A DNA stretch of 21,252 nt from positions 1-21,252 of the forward strand of contig JBBRQP010000053.1 in NCBI GenBank assembly GCA_038226175.1, read 5' to 3'. Of the stretch, positions 7,562-15,969 are shown piece by piece. Below the pieces are notes generated by a model. That model ran no database searches, was not told the DNA's origin, and was given only the letters and a program-made list of their open reading frames with translations. A program made the position numbers and the translations under genes. Source of the DNA: JBBRQP01 sp038226175. Its GTDB lineage: Bacteria > Cyanobacteriota > Cyanobacteriia > Gloeobacterales > Anthocerotibacteraceae. Each line of letters starts with the position of its first letter. Within the stretch, counting starts at the first letter, position 1.

Positions 7562-8938
7562 TTAGCCTCCCAAAGCCTTTTTGACCTGATCAAGCAGTTC
7601 TTGGGTCTGGGTGTCAGCCGGGTCGAGCTTGAGTGAAGTTTCGAGGGCAGTCTTAGCTTCAGCAAGTTTACCGCTGCTGGCCAGAGCAATACCTTGAACT
7701 TTGTAGGCTTCAGCATCAGGTGCTAGGGCAACGGCTTGGTTGGCAGGTTCGATCGCATCTTTAGCTTTTTTAGTGTTGATGAGAGCGACCGCTAGATTTT
7801 TTTGTGCCAAGCCGAGTTTCGGATCAAGAGCAATGGCTTTATTTAAAACAGGAATCGCTTCATCGTAGAGTCCTTTTTTGGCCAGAGCTACGCCGAGATT
7901 ACTAAAAAGATTGGCATTGGGCGGCAGCAGAGCAACGGCTTTTTTGTAGGCAGGAATTGCATCATCTAATTGGTCTAACTTGCTATACAAAGCACCTAGA
8001 TTGGCCTGAACGGCACCATCTTGAGGATTAGTCACCAGATATTTCTGCGTATAAGTAGCAGCTTTAGCAAAATCATTCTGGTCTTGGTAAAGCCCAGCGA
8101 CAATCAGATAAACTTTGGGTTGCTTGGTGTCTAGGGTTAGGAACTTCTCATAGTTGTTCAAAGCGGCTGGCAAATCTTTTTGGGCTTGATAAAGTTGCGC
8201 AAGGTCTAAATAAAATTGCGGTTCATCACTTTTGACTGTGAGTAATTTTTGATAAGCGGAGATCGCTGCAGTTGTTTTTTTCTGTTCCAGTAAAATGTGG
8301 GCTTTGCCGTAGGCGGCTGGTAGATTTTGCGGTAAAACTTTGAGTACTTGATCATAGGCTGCGATAGCACCATCGTAGCTTTGGATCTTTTCGAGGGCTT
8401 GTCCTAGGGCGAGCTGAGCATCGGCTACAGCCCGCAGTTTTAGGGCAAGTGTTGCGGGTTTGGCTTTGACGCTTAGTCCTTTTTTGAGGACATCAGCAGC
8501 TTGGGCATAGTCACCTTTGTCGTAAAGAACTTCGCCTAATTTGACTTGATAATTAGGGTTATTCGGCTCTAGGGCAATGGAGCGTTGGTAAGCGGTGATC
8601 GATAGATCATATTGTTTGAGCTTGGCGTAGGCAGTGCCGATATTGGAGAGCGTACTGGGGTCTTTGGGGCGCAGTGTGTCAGATTTTTGGAAGTAGGGCA
8701 AAGCTGTTTGAGCTTGGCCTTGATCGAGGTAAGCAACACCCAAAAAATATTGCACATCGGCATCATTAGCTTTGAGTTTTAGAGCTTGATTGAGAACAGC
8801 AATCGCTTGCTCGGGTTTACCCTGGACAACGAGTTTACTACCTTGATCTACCAAACTTGTAAAATTTTGAGCTGAGACGGGAACACTGAGTAATAGCGCA
8901 CCCAAAACAAAACTCCCCAATTTTTGAGTCCCAGACAT
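7562..8938 (-). CDS. Secreted or periplasmic tetratricopeptide-repeat protein
   Basis: The 458-residue product starts MSGTQKLGSFVLGALLLSVP followed by VSAQ, a clear signal peptide with probable cleavage after SAQ or nearby. I prefer this ATG (complement of 8936-8938) over an in-frame ATG 21 codons upstream because it puts the signal peptide at the N-terminus. The rest is an almost unbroken run of about a dozen 34-residue TPR units from residue ~30 to the end, with the usual spacing of W/L-G-Y-A-P residues (for example AIAAYDQVLKVLPQNLPAAY and AIPAYKKAVALLPPNANLF). TPR arrays are protein-binding scaffolds; no catalytic domain is present and the partner is unknown. It is the first gene of a pair with pheT and is divergent from the DUF429 gene with 100 bases between starts. 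Confidence 0.85.
   Translation of the reverse strand: MSGTQKLGSFVLGALLLSVPVSAQNFTSLVDQGSKLVVQGKPEQAIAVLNQALKLKANDADVQYFLGVAYLDQGQAQTALPYFQKSDTLRPKDPSTLSNIGTAYAKLKQYDLSITAYQRSIALEPNNPNYQVKLGEVLYDKGDYAQAADVLKKGLSVKAKPATLALKLRAVADAQLALGQALEKIQSYDGAIAAYDQVLKVLPQNLPAAYGKAHILLEQKKTTAAISAYQKLLTVKSDEPQFYLDLAQLYQAQKDLPAALNNYEKFLTLDTKQPKVYLIVAGLYQDQNDFAKAATYTQKYLVTNPQDGAVQANLGALYSKLDQLDDAIPAYKKAVALLPPNANLFSNLGVALAKKGLYDEAIPVLNKAIALDPKLGLAQKNLAVALINTKKAKDAIEPANQAVALAPDAEAYKVQGIALASSGKLAEAKTALETSLKLDPADTQTQELLDQVKKALGG
7566..7571 (-). promoter_or_regulatory. Ribosome binding site of pheT inside the TPR gene
   Basis: GGGAGG on the minus strand lies seven bases before the pheT ATG and is built from the final Leu-Gly-Gly codons of the TPR gene. 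It supports both the pheT start and coupling of the two genes. Confidence 0.75.
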
Positions 8939-9038
8939 TGGTTTTTCCAAAATGATGCTAGTTCTTATTGTCGCATTTTCTCGCTCAGGCGTCTGAGGCA
9001 TGTAGTGTCAAGATAAAGGTTCTGAATAGGGTGACTCT

Positions 9039-9764
9039 GTGCTGTTTTTGGGGATTGATTTTGGTTGGCGGACGGGGCCCAGTGGATTAGCCGTTCTGAC
9101 CTGGGATGGAGAAATACTCCGTTTGCAAGAGCTGACCCGTGAAACTTCTCTGGAGGCGATTTTGGCTTGGGTGGATAGTACGGTCGCAGATCAGCCCGCG
9201 ATGATTGCCATTGATGCGCCAACCGTGATTCCCAATGCCACCGGGATGCGCTTGCCCGACAAACTTACCCATCGTTATTTTGGGCGGTATCATGCTGGTT
9301 GTTATCCCGCTAATCTGGGACGACCTTTTGCTGAGCGCACGACGGCTCTGGGTGCGGCTCTGGAGGCACGAGGATTTCGGCATAGTGACCAGATCACGCC
9401 ACAAACCTCGGGACGTTACCAGATCGAGTGCTTTCCGCATCCGGCGATGGTACAGCTGTTTGGTTTGGCGCGTATTCTCAAATATAAAAAAGGCCCGTTA
9501 GCCGCCCGTCAGCTTGAGTTGGCGCGCTACTGTCGCTTACTCACCGAAGATTTACCGCTGATTACGCCCCATTTGGAAACTATAACCCTGCCGATGATCC
9601 CAACAACTGGTAAGTTATTCAAAGAACTCGAAGACCAACTTGATGGCCTAATGTGTGCCTATGTGGGAGCTTATTGGTGGTATTGGGGTGAAGCGCGCAA
9701 TCAGGTCTTAGGTGATCACAAGGAAGGCTATATTATTGTGCCGCAGCGGCTGATCAAGGCGTAG
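9039..9764 (+). CDS. DUF429 family protein (predicted RNase H-like nuclease)
   Basis: The 241-residue product begins at a GTG and reads MLFLGIDFGWRTGPSGLAVL, an RNase H/actin-like first strand with the Asp of GIDFG, followed by an AIDAP strand at about 57-61 (MIAIDAPTVIPN). Family-typical segments follow: RLPDKLTHRYFGRYHAGCYP, GRYQIECFPHPAMVQLFGL and, near the C-terminus, the acidic helix KELEDQLDGLMCAYVGAY. DUF429 is a widespread family predicted to be nuclease-like, with no firm reaction known to me. It is read divergently from the TPR/pheT pair and its end overlaps the next (minus-strand) gene by 11 bases. Confidence 0.82.
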   Translation: MLFLGIDFGWRTGPSGLAVLTWDGEILRLQELTRETSLEAILAWVDSTVADQPAMIAIDAPTVIPNATGMRLPDKLTHRYFGRYHAGCYPANLGRPFAERTTALGAALEARGFRHSDQITPQTSGRYQIECFPHPAMVQLFGLARILKYKKGPLAARQLELARYCRLLTEDLPLITPHLETITLPMIPTTGKLFKELEDQLDGLMCAYVGAYWWYWGEARNQVLGDHKEGYIIVPQRLIKA

Positions 9765-10905
9765 CTCCCAAACCTGTTGTACAGCGATGAATAACTTTGT
9801 TGCCATTAGCAATAGTCTCTGTGTAGTAAATATAGGTATCAGAGCTAGTAAATAATGTCTCTGGATCTCGCCGTTGGCTGGGGTTGGGCGCACTAACTTG
9901 ATGTTCTAAATGTAATCGGGGATCGACAGCAGCAAGCCAGATATCGCCTAATCCTGTATTATCTCTGGCACTCGATAGCGCATAAGTGATGTAGGATTTT
10001 TGAGCATAGATAAAGGATTGGGTTTTGATGATATAAGGACGGTCAGTGCGAGCCGAATTAATGGTACGCACTAATTTCCATTGATCGTGCTGTTGATAAT
10101 AAATACCAATTTGAGCTTGATCTAAAACAGCAGTAAATATGAGATCATTATTTAATTCAGGTGCTTGAAACATAAAAGGAAAATCTTTTTGGCTAGCATC
10201 AAATGTGAGCTGAGTCAAAACTTTAGTTGCAGTATTATAACTTGCAACTTGACTCACGCCAGCAACCTTAATTGTCAAGATCATCAATGAAGTCCCGCTC
10301 ACCCACCGACCTTTACTGGCAGTAGGATTTGGTACTAGTTCTTCAGATATAGGGTCTGCAACCTCACGCCATAATAAGCCGAGCAGCGGTGCTTCACCAT
10401 AACTTCCATAAAGAATTCGAGGTGGGGTTGCATCAGTATCTTTGCTCCCAATGGGCGAACGCTGACTGCTGCTGTCGGTCAAAATCCCAACTTGCCATAG
10501 GCCATTTTGAAGTTGCGCTTGGCCTAAGGCCGTCACACCTGGCGCGACTTGTTTCGTGTAGGTGATCTGTGAGTCAGATTGTGTGTAAACCCACTCTGGT
10601 CCGTTGCGGGTAAAATCTAATGAAGCTAATCCTGTATCTAATAGTTGTCCGCGCCCGGAGGTGGGTATAAAGGTGCCCGTAATTGGATCAATATCTGCCA
10701 GCCATAGCCTCCCTTGATCATCTTGCTAGGTCACCCGTAGAGAAATCTGGTCATATTCAGGGTCTTGTAAATTGATCGTCGGGTCAGAAACTACGCGGTC
10801 ATCAGGGACGAAAGTTTGCGCCTTAGCAGGACTGGTTGGTAGACCCAGAAACAGCCAAAGACTGAGTACGAAGCTAAACCAATAGGGCAATTCAATAGAA
10901 GACAT
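9754..10905 (-). pseudogene. Secreted protein of unknown family, interrupted by one amber codon at a Trp position
   Basis: The frame from ATG (complement of 10903-10905) encodes a signal peptide (FSFVLSLWLFLGLPTSPAKA, then Q) and continues in frame to a TGA at 9754-9756, about 383 codons in all. It is broken only by TAG at complement 10726-10728, codon 60. The intact paralogue at 14902-15969 has Trp at this position: IWQDRAGNVWLVH there aligns with VT*QDDQGRLWLAD here. Similarity continues to the end (GRWV, VLTQL, NGPEW, a final IYY segment). One TGG-to-TAG change explains it. A shorter product starting at complement 10536 is possible but would lack the signal peptide and the conserved N-terminal part. 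I do not recognise the family; the strand-rich pattern could be a beta-propeller. Confidence 0.75.
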
Positions 10906-10985
10906 AGGGTAGGACTCTAATTACACAAACAAATAATACTGGCATAACGTCAAAAAAGTCTCAGGGTTTTCCGGGAAGTGCAGGT

Positions 10986-10991
10986 TACAAT
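10986..10991 (+). promoter_or_regulatory. Possible -10 element upstream of uvrB
   Basis: TACAAT lies 27 bases before the uvrB GTG. No good -35 box is seen at 16-18 bases, and I found no clear LexA-type box. The 113-base divergent gap also has to hold the promoter of the broken gene on the other strand. Confidence 0.25.
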
Positions 10992-11018
10992 TGAGCAACG
11001 CGATTTTTAGGTGCTGCT

Positions 11019-13058
11019 GTGACTCATTCCTTCAAAGTCGTTGCTCCTTTTACACCACAGGGTGATCAGCCGGGAGCTATTGCCCAACTCAATCGCGGTC
11101 TCCAGCAAAACCTTGTTTATCAGACCCTACTCGGGGCAACGGGTACTGGTAAAACTTTTACGATGTCTGAGGTTATTGCTGAGGCTGGACGACCAACGTT
11201 AGTTTTGGCTCACAACAAAACTTTGGCAGCGCAGCTATGTAATGAATTTCGGCGATTTTTCCCAGAGAATGCCGTCGAATATTTCGTTAGTTATTACGAT
11301 TACTATCAACCAGAAGCCTATATTCCGCGCACTGATACCTTTATTGAAAAGTCAGCAGCAATTAACGAAGAAATCGATATGTTGCGCCACAGTGCGACGC
11401 GCTCCCTATTTGAACGCCGTGATGTGATTGTTGTGGCTTCTATTTCCTGTATTTATGGCTTGGGGATGCCAGAGGAATATTTAGAAGCGGCAGTGGGCTT
11501 ACAAGTAGGGCAAAGTATTGATCAACGTGATTTGTTACGGGCTTTGGTTACGATTCAGTATGACCGCAATGATACGGAACTTAGTCGCGGTAAATTTCGG
11601 GTGCGCGGTGATGTGGTCGAGATCATTCCCGCCTACGAAGACCGGGTGATTCGTATTGAATTATTTGGTGATGAGATCGAAGCGATTCGCTGGTGTGACC
11701 CGGTGAGTGGTCAAAGTCTAACTAGTGTCGGTGCCTTAAATATTTACCCCGCCAAACACTTTGTCACGCCCAAAGACGAACTTGAAGCTGCGTGTTTGGC
11801 AATTGAAAATGAAATGAAAGAACAAGTCCTTTATTTTGAACAGAATGGCAAACTAATCGAAGCCCAGCGCATTGCTCAGCGTACCCGCTATGACCTAGAG
11901 ATGCTCCGAGAAGTTGGTTATTGTAATGGTATCGAAAACTATTCACGTCATCTGACCCGCCGCACACCGGGTTCTTCGCCCTCTTGTTTAGTAGATTATT
12001 TCCCTGAGGATTGGCTCTTGGTCGTCGATGAATCTCATGTCACGATACCGCAAATTCGTGGCATGTATAACGGCGATCAAGCCCGCAAAAAAGTCTTAAT
12101 CGAGCATGGTTTTCGGTTACCTTCGGCGGCGGATAATCGCCCCCTCAAGGCTGATGAATTTTGGGAAAAAGTGCGTCAAGTAGTTTTTGTGTCGGCAACA
12201 CCCGGCGATTGGGAATTAGAAAAATCTGGTGTACTCTATAACGAAGAAAAACGCATTGTTGGCGGTCATATTGCCGAGCAAATTATCCGTCCGACAGGTG
12301 TCGTTGATCCGCAAATTAGTGTGCGTCCGGTCGAAGGCCAAGTCGATGACTTACTCTACGAAATCAACGAGCGGGTCAAATTACGAGAACGGGTTTTAAT
12401 TACAACCCTGACCAAACGTATGGCGGAGGATTTGACGGAATATTTCCAGGAACGTGGGGTTCAAGTTAAGTATTTACATTCGGACATTCAAGCCATTGAG
12501 CGCATTGAAATCTTGCAAGCTCTACGTCAAGGTGAGTTTGATGTGTTGATTGGCGTTAACCTGTTGCGTGAAGGCTTAGACTTACCAGAAGTTTCGCTAG
12601 TGGCGATTTTGGATGCGGATAAAGAAGGCTTTTTGCGCGCTGAACGTTCTTTAATTCAAACTATCGGACGTGCTGCGCGTAATGTACGCGGACAAGTGAT
12701 TATGTACGCCGAACGCATGACCAACTCAATGGAACGCGCTATCAACGAAACAAACCGCCGCCGTGAAAAACAAACCGCTTATAACCTCGAACACAACATC
12801 ATCCCGCGTAACATTGCCCAGAAAGTTGATAACAGCATCCTTGAGTTTTTGGCAGTCTCACGTAAACTTAGTCAACAAGAACTCGAAGCCGCTGTAACCA
12901 ATAGTGCCGAATTACCCCTAGATACTTTGCCCGAATTAATTCAACAGCTAGAAAGTGAAATGAAGGAAGCTGCCAAAAAACTTAATTTCGAGAAAGCGGC
13001 TCAACTGCGTGATGACATCAAAAAACTCCGTCAACGGCTTTTGGGGCAGGTTTCTTAA
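11019..13058 (+). CDS. uvrB: UvrABC system protein B (excinuclease helicase-like subunit)
   Basis: UvrB receives damaged DNA from UvrA, verifies the lesion and recruits UvrC in nucleotide excision repair. The 679-residue product has every family mark: Walker A GATGTGKT at 39-46, the beta-hairpin region YYDYYQPEAYIPRTDTFIEK, the DESH box at about 337-340, VVFVSATPGDWEL, the motif V/VI region GVNLLREGLDLPEVSLVAIL then QTIGRAARN, and a C-terminal UVR helical hairpin (about 636-671) that binds UvrC. Length is normal. The GTG start at 11019 puts MTHSFKVVAPFTPQGDQP at the N-terminus as expected, with AGGTG five bases upstream as a plausible ribosome site. Its stop is three bases before the next gene. 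Confidence 0.98.
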   Translation: MTHSFKVVAPFTPQGDQPGAIAQLNRGLQQNLVYQTLLGATGTGKTFTMSEVIAEAGRPTLVLAHNKTLAAQLCNEFRRFFPENAVEYFVSYYDYYQPEAYIPRTDTFIEKSAAINEEIDMLRHSATRSLFERRDVIVVASISCIYGLGMPEEYLEAAVGLQVGQSIDQRDLLRALVTIQYDRNDTELSRGKFRVRGDVVEIIPAYEDRVIRIELFGDEIEAIRWCDPVSGQSLTSVGALNIYPAKHFVTPKDELEAACLAIENEMKEQVLYFEQNGKLIEAQRIAQRTRYDLEMLREVGYCNGIENYSRHLTRRTPGSSPSCLVDYFPEDWLLVVDESHVTIPQIRGMYNGDQARKKVLIEHGFRLPSAADNRPLKADEFWEKVRQVVFVSATPGDWELEKSGVLYNEEKRIVGGHIAEQIIRPTGVVDPQISVRPVEGQVDDLLYEINERVKLRERVLITTLTKRMAEDLTEYFQERGVQVKYLHSDIQAIERIEILQALRQGEFDVLIGVNLLREGLDLPEVSLVAILDADKEGFLRAERSLIQTIGRAARNVRGQVIMYAERMTNSMERAINETNRRREKQTAYNLEHNIIPRNIAQKVDNSILEFLAVSRKLSQQELEAAVTNSAELPLDTLPELIQQLESEMKEAAKKLNFEKAAQLRDDIKKLRQRLLGQVS

Positions 13059-13061
13059 GGC

Positions 13062-13955
13062 ATGGTTGCGATTGTTTATAGTGAAAAATTTCTCTTACAC
13101 GAAACTGGGCGACATCACCCGGAGCGTCCGGCGCGGGTCAGTGCCTGTGCTGAGGCTTTGCGAGGACTTCCCCTAGATTGGCTGGCACCGCGTTTAGCGA
13201 GCCTTGAAGAACTCGCTTGGATTCATCCGCGCAGTTATCTTAGCCAAGTCGAACACCTAGCCCAAAAGGGTGGCGGCATGCTTGATGCCGATACGCCCCT
13301 TAGTCCCGCTAGTTATGAAGTGGCGCGGTTCAGTGCTGGGGCTTGGTTGGTTGGCGTTGATCAGGTGGTTGATCACAAGACTTCTACATTTGTGCTCGCC
13401 CGTCCACCCGGTCACCACGCGCGCCCGGATCAGGGCATGGGCTTCTGTATCTTTGGCAATGCTGCCTTAGCCGCTTACTATGCCATCAAAGTTAAAAAGC
13501 TAAACCGCGTTGCCGTCTTGGATTGGGATGTTCATCATGGCAATGGCACTCAAGAAATGCTTGAAAATCAGCCCCAAATGGCTTATTGCTCGCTTCATCA
13601 GTTGCCTTGCTATCCCGGTACTGGTTTTGCTCAAGAAGAGGGTTTATACAAGAATATTTTGAATATTCCCCTAGCTGCTGGTACCTCCAGACCTGCCTAT
13701 CGCCAAGTTTTTAGCCAACCAGTCATACCCTTTTTGGCTGAGTTTGCCCCTGATTTATTGATTATCAGCGCTGGATTTGATGCAACCCGCGCCGATCCTT
13801 TGGCTCAGATGCTCCTCGAACCCGAGGACTATGCTTACTTTACCCAACAATGTCTGGCCATCACTCCCCAGCTCTTGATCGGCTTAGAAGGTGGCTATGA
13901 CCTAGATGCCTTGAGTCAATCTGTGGTGCAGGTCGTCCAAACGCTGATTTTATAA
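13062..13955 (+). CDS. Histone-deacetylase/AcuC/AphA family zinc hydrolase
   Basis: The 297-residue protein has the arginase/deacetylase fold motifs of class II HDAC-like enzymes: RPPGHHARPDQGMGFC with the catalytic pair His118-His119, DWDVHHGNGTQ with zinc ligands Asp156 and His158, SAGFDATRADPL with zinc ligand Asp240, and the GGYD loop with Tyr279. All catalytic residues are kept, so it should be an active deacetylase of N-acetylated small molecules (polyamines or similar) or of protein lysines; the substrate cannot be told. It starts three bases after uvrB and is probably co-transcribed and coupled with it, though a functional link with repair is not implied. Its last codons and stop lie in a palindrome shared with sfsA. 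Confidence 0.9.
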   Translation: MVAIVYSEKFLLHETGRHHPERPARVSACAEALRGLPLDWLAPRLASLEELAWIHPRSYLSQVEHLAQKGGGMLDADTPLSPASYEVARFSAGAWLVGVDQVVDHKTSTFVLARPPGHHARPDQGMGFCIFGNAALAAYYAIKVKKLNRVAVLDWDVHHGNGTQEMLENQPQMAYCSLHQLPCYPGTGFAQEEGLYKNILNIPLAAGTSRPAYRQVFSQPVIPFLAEFAPDLLIISAGFDATRADPLAQMLLEPEDYAYFTQQCLAITPQLLIGLEGGYDLDALSQSVVQVVQTLIL

Positions 13956-13963
13956 AATCAGCG
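13942..13963. terminator. Perfect 22-base palindrome at the HDAC/sfsA stop codons
   Basis: The arm CGCTGATTTTA meets its exact complement with no loop. It contains the stop codons of both convergent genes and their last codons, so both proteins end Leu-Ile-Leu. The A/T-rich centre gives either transcript a foldback with T-rich DNA, so it may act as a two-way terminator, although there is no extra U-tract and a hairpin with no loop must open its centre. Confidence 0.55.
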
Positions 13964-14669
13964 GTAATCTGCCTTTAAATACCAAACCTTCAGGGCTAAC
14001 CTCAAAACTGTAGGGCAAAATTAGCATCCCTGCCGCCGCTGCCAGCCGTAATAATCTGCCATATTCCGGATCTGCCTGCTCACCGGGCGCAAAGGCTAAA
14101 CAGTCGCCCCGATTGACAAAATAAATTAACGCCGTCGCCACTCCCTGCTCAGCCAGCCGAGTCAATTCACGTAGATGCTTATGGCCTCGGGTCGTGACCG
14201 TATCTGGAAAAAGAGCCAATTTACCCTTTGCCATTGGCTGTGTCCAAGTTGTATTTTTGACTTCCACATACGTCGGTGCGATCCCGGTTAATAAAAAATC
14301 AATCCGACTATTTTCTGTGCCATAACGCACTTCCGCTTGCACATGCTCATAGGGCAATAATTCTATAAAAATATGCTGAGCCAGCGCTTGCCCCACCACC
14401 CGATTAGGCAAATGAGTATTGATACCGATCCAGGTCTGATCTAAATAAATCAACTCCCAGGTGTAGGCAAGACGGCGTTTAGCTGATGTGGCCTGACTAA
14501 TACGGACTTCAGCTCCCACCTCGCACACAGCGGTCATCGGGCCGGTATTTGGGCAGTGAGCGGTTACAATCGTACCGTCAGACAAACATATATCCGCAAA
14601 AAAGCGTTTGTAACGCTTAACCAAAACCCCACTCAGCAAAGGCGGATAAGGATAAACTAACGTGCTCAC
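13950..14669 (-). CDS. sfsA: SfsA family protein (sugar fermentation stimulation protein A)
   Basis: The 239-residue product matches SfsA along its whole length: FFADICLSDGTIVTAHCPNT followed by GPM near the N-terminus, an OB-like first domain, then a nuclease-like second domain with RIDFLL, YVEVKNTTW (the PD-(D/E)xK-like pair Asp...Glu-x-Lys) and LFPDTVTTRGHKHLREL. SfsA was named for an effect on maltose metabolism in E. coli and binds DNA; its role in cyanobacteria is unknown. It begins with GTG (complement of 14667-14669) three bases after the DUF3285 stop and has no obvious ribosome site of its own, which suggests coupling. Its stop codon is nested in the end of the HDAC-like gene (six-base overlap). 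Confidence 0.95.
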   Translation of the reverse strand: MSTLVYPYPPLLSGVLVKRYKRFFADICLSDGTIVTAHCPNTGPMTAVCEVGAEVRISQATSAKRRLAYTWELIYLDQTWIGINTHLPNRVVGQALAQHIFIELLPYEHVQAEVRYGTENSRIDFLLTGIAPTYVEVKNTTWTQPMAKGKLALFPDTVTTRGHKHLRELTRLAEQGVATALIYFVNRGDCLAFAPGEQADPEYGRLLRLAAAAGMLILPYSFEVSPEGLVFKGRLPLIL

Positions 14670-14672
14670 GAG

Positions 14673-14828
14673 TTAACGAAAAACATAGCTTAAGCCCGTC
14701 AACAGCCCAAGTAACGCAGTGCCAGTCAAGAAAAAATGAAACAACGACGTCCCACGTTTTTTGACCATGTTGCGCATCGCTAATTTGACATAGGTCGGCT
14801 TGGGTTCTTGGGTAGTTGGTTGTGTCAT
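14673..14828 (-). CDS. DUF3285-type small cyanobacterial protein
   Basis: A 51-residue ORF reads MTQPTTQEPKPTYVKLAMRN, continues MVKKRGTSLFHFFLTG, and ends in a hydrophobic segment (TALLGLLTGLSYVF) and Arg. This pattern, a proline-rich start, YVKLAMRNMV, G-TSLFHF and one membrane helix, is what I recall for DUF3285, a short family of cyanobacteria with unknown function. An ATG (complement of 14826-14828) is preceded by an in-frame TGA, so the start is firm. The stop is three bases before sfsA, forming a two-gene unit. A longer overlapping ORF in another frame (complement of 14617-14895) has no family pattern and is probably a shadow. It is likely a small membrane protein. Confidence 0.8.
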   Translation of the reverse strand: MTQPTTQEPKPTYVKLAMRNMVKKRGTSLFHFFLTGTALLGLLTGLSYVFR

Positions 14829-14901
14829 GATCAAAAAGATTCAGTCCTTCCAAGATAGCAAAGACTAGGTAAGAACGCTGCTCAATCCTGTTCACACCCA
14901 G

Positions 14902-15969
14902 TTAATTTGGCACAAAATCTACTTTATGTTGCACGATCACCGTACTAGGAAGCAGTTCGCCATAGTAAATAAAAGCCTGATTACCAATCACCAAATTTTC
15001 TGGGTCAATGCGATGAAGATTCTGTTGATCATTGAGTAAAGTCCCTTGACCATTGATATCAAAAACATAGACATCATAACGCTTCTGAGCCGCCGTCGAA
15101 CCCTGAATGCCAATCAATGAAATATAAGATTTGCCCTGAAAAACAAAAGGTTCGGGTGAGGTGATTTGATCTCCTACGGTAAAGCTTTCAATCACTGTCC
15201 ACAGTCCGTTGAGCTTACGATAAATACGGATTTCTTTGCCATTAACTAACGAAAAGAAAAGATATTCATTGTATTCAGGAGCCAACCACATATAGGTATC
15301 TTTTTTATTGCCACTATCGGTACTGAGCTGAGTCAAAACTGCGGTGTCTGTGTCATACATCGCTGCTTGCTGAATGCCGTTATAAGTTGCCACAACCGTC
15401 ATCTGTTTAGTATCTTTGACCCAACGCCCAAAGCCAATTACGTTAGACGGGAAGAATTGATCACTACTGCTATCGGTGAGTTTCCAGACCGGGAGCTGAC
15501 CATTACCCTGCTTTAAGCGATACAAAACCCGACTGGTAGCTTGGGCATTGAGCGCAGGACGCGGGCCAGAGCGTCCGATCTCACCCGTATGCACTTGCCA
15601 ATTTTCAGCTTCACGGCTCCAAGCAAGAGCCGCATCAGTTGACGTGGCATTAAATTTGTAGGTGTACTGGACTTCTAAGCCTGTCGTGCCCAAGCCCCAT
15701 TCCGGGCCATTTTGGGGTGAACCCGCACCCCGTAGCGGATAGGCATGGGTACCGACTAAGATTTCTTTGCCACTCGGTACGGTAAAAAAGCCTTGGTCAT
15801 CTAAATGCACCAGCCAAACATTGCCTGCTCGGTCTTGCCAGATACAAGACTGTTGAAAAAATTCTGAATCGTCAATCGAAATACTCGGATTAGATATCAC
15901 CACATCTGCCGCCTGACTCGGCAGGAGAAGACTCAGGGTGAGTAGCAAAAAACTGAGTAACGATTTCAT
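14902..15969 (-). CDS. Secreted protein of unknown family, intact paralogue of the 9754-10905 gene
   Basis: I choose ATG at complement 15967-15969, which gives MKSLLSFLLLTLSLLLPSQA as a clean signal peptide and a 355-residue precursor; an upstream in-frame ATG (complement of 16078-16080) would add 37 residues that do not resemble a leader. The mature part is strand-rich with repeated W/Y-centred motifs (IWQDRAGNVWLVH, NGPEWGLG, GRWVKDTKQMTVV, AVLTQLSTDSG, YRKLNGLWTVIESF, a final AFIYYGELL), suggesting a possible beta-propeller, but no catalytic motif is evident and I do not recognise the family. It shares its whole layout with the amber-interrupted gene on the other side of the uvrB-sfsA block. 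It is transcribed away from the BTAD regulator gene. Confidence 0.75.
   Translation of the reverse strand: MKSLLSFLLLTLSLLLPSQAADVVISNPSISIDDSEFFQQSCIWQDRAGNVWLVHLDDQGFFTVPSGKEILVGTHAYPLRGAGSPQNGPEWGLGTTGLEVQYTYKFNATSTDAALAWSREAENWQVHTGEIGRSGPRPALNAQATSRVLYRLKQGNGQLPVWKLTDSSSDQFFPSNVIGFGRWVKDTKQMTVVATYNGIQQAAMYDTDTAVLTQLSTDSGNKKDTYMWLAPEYNEYLFFSLVNGKEIRIYRKLNGLWTVIESFTVGDQITSPEPFVFQGKSYISLIGIQGSTAAQKRYDVYVFDINGQGTLLNDQQNLHRIDPENLVIGNQAFIYYGELLPSTVIVQHKVDFVPN

Noticed and set aside
8939..9001. Upstream ATG for the TPR protein (complement of 8999-9001)
   Set aside because: It would bury the signal peptide behind 21 polar residues.
9087..9440. 117-residue reverse ORF inside the DUF429 gene
   Set aside because: It is a shadow of a well-supported coding region on the other strand.
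14617..14895. 92-residue reverse-strand ORF overlapping sfsA and DUF3285
   Set aside because: It is a different frame of the DUF3285 gene and the sfsA start; the real small protein is in the neighbouring frame.
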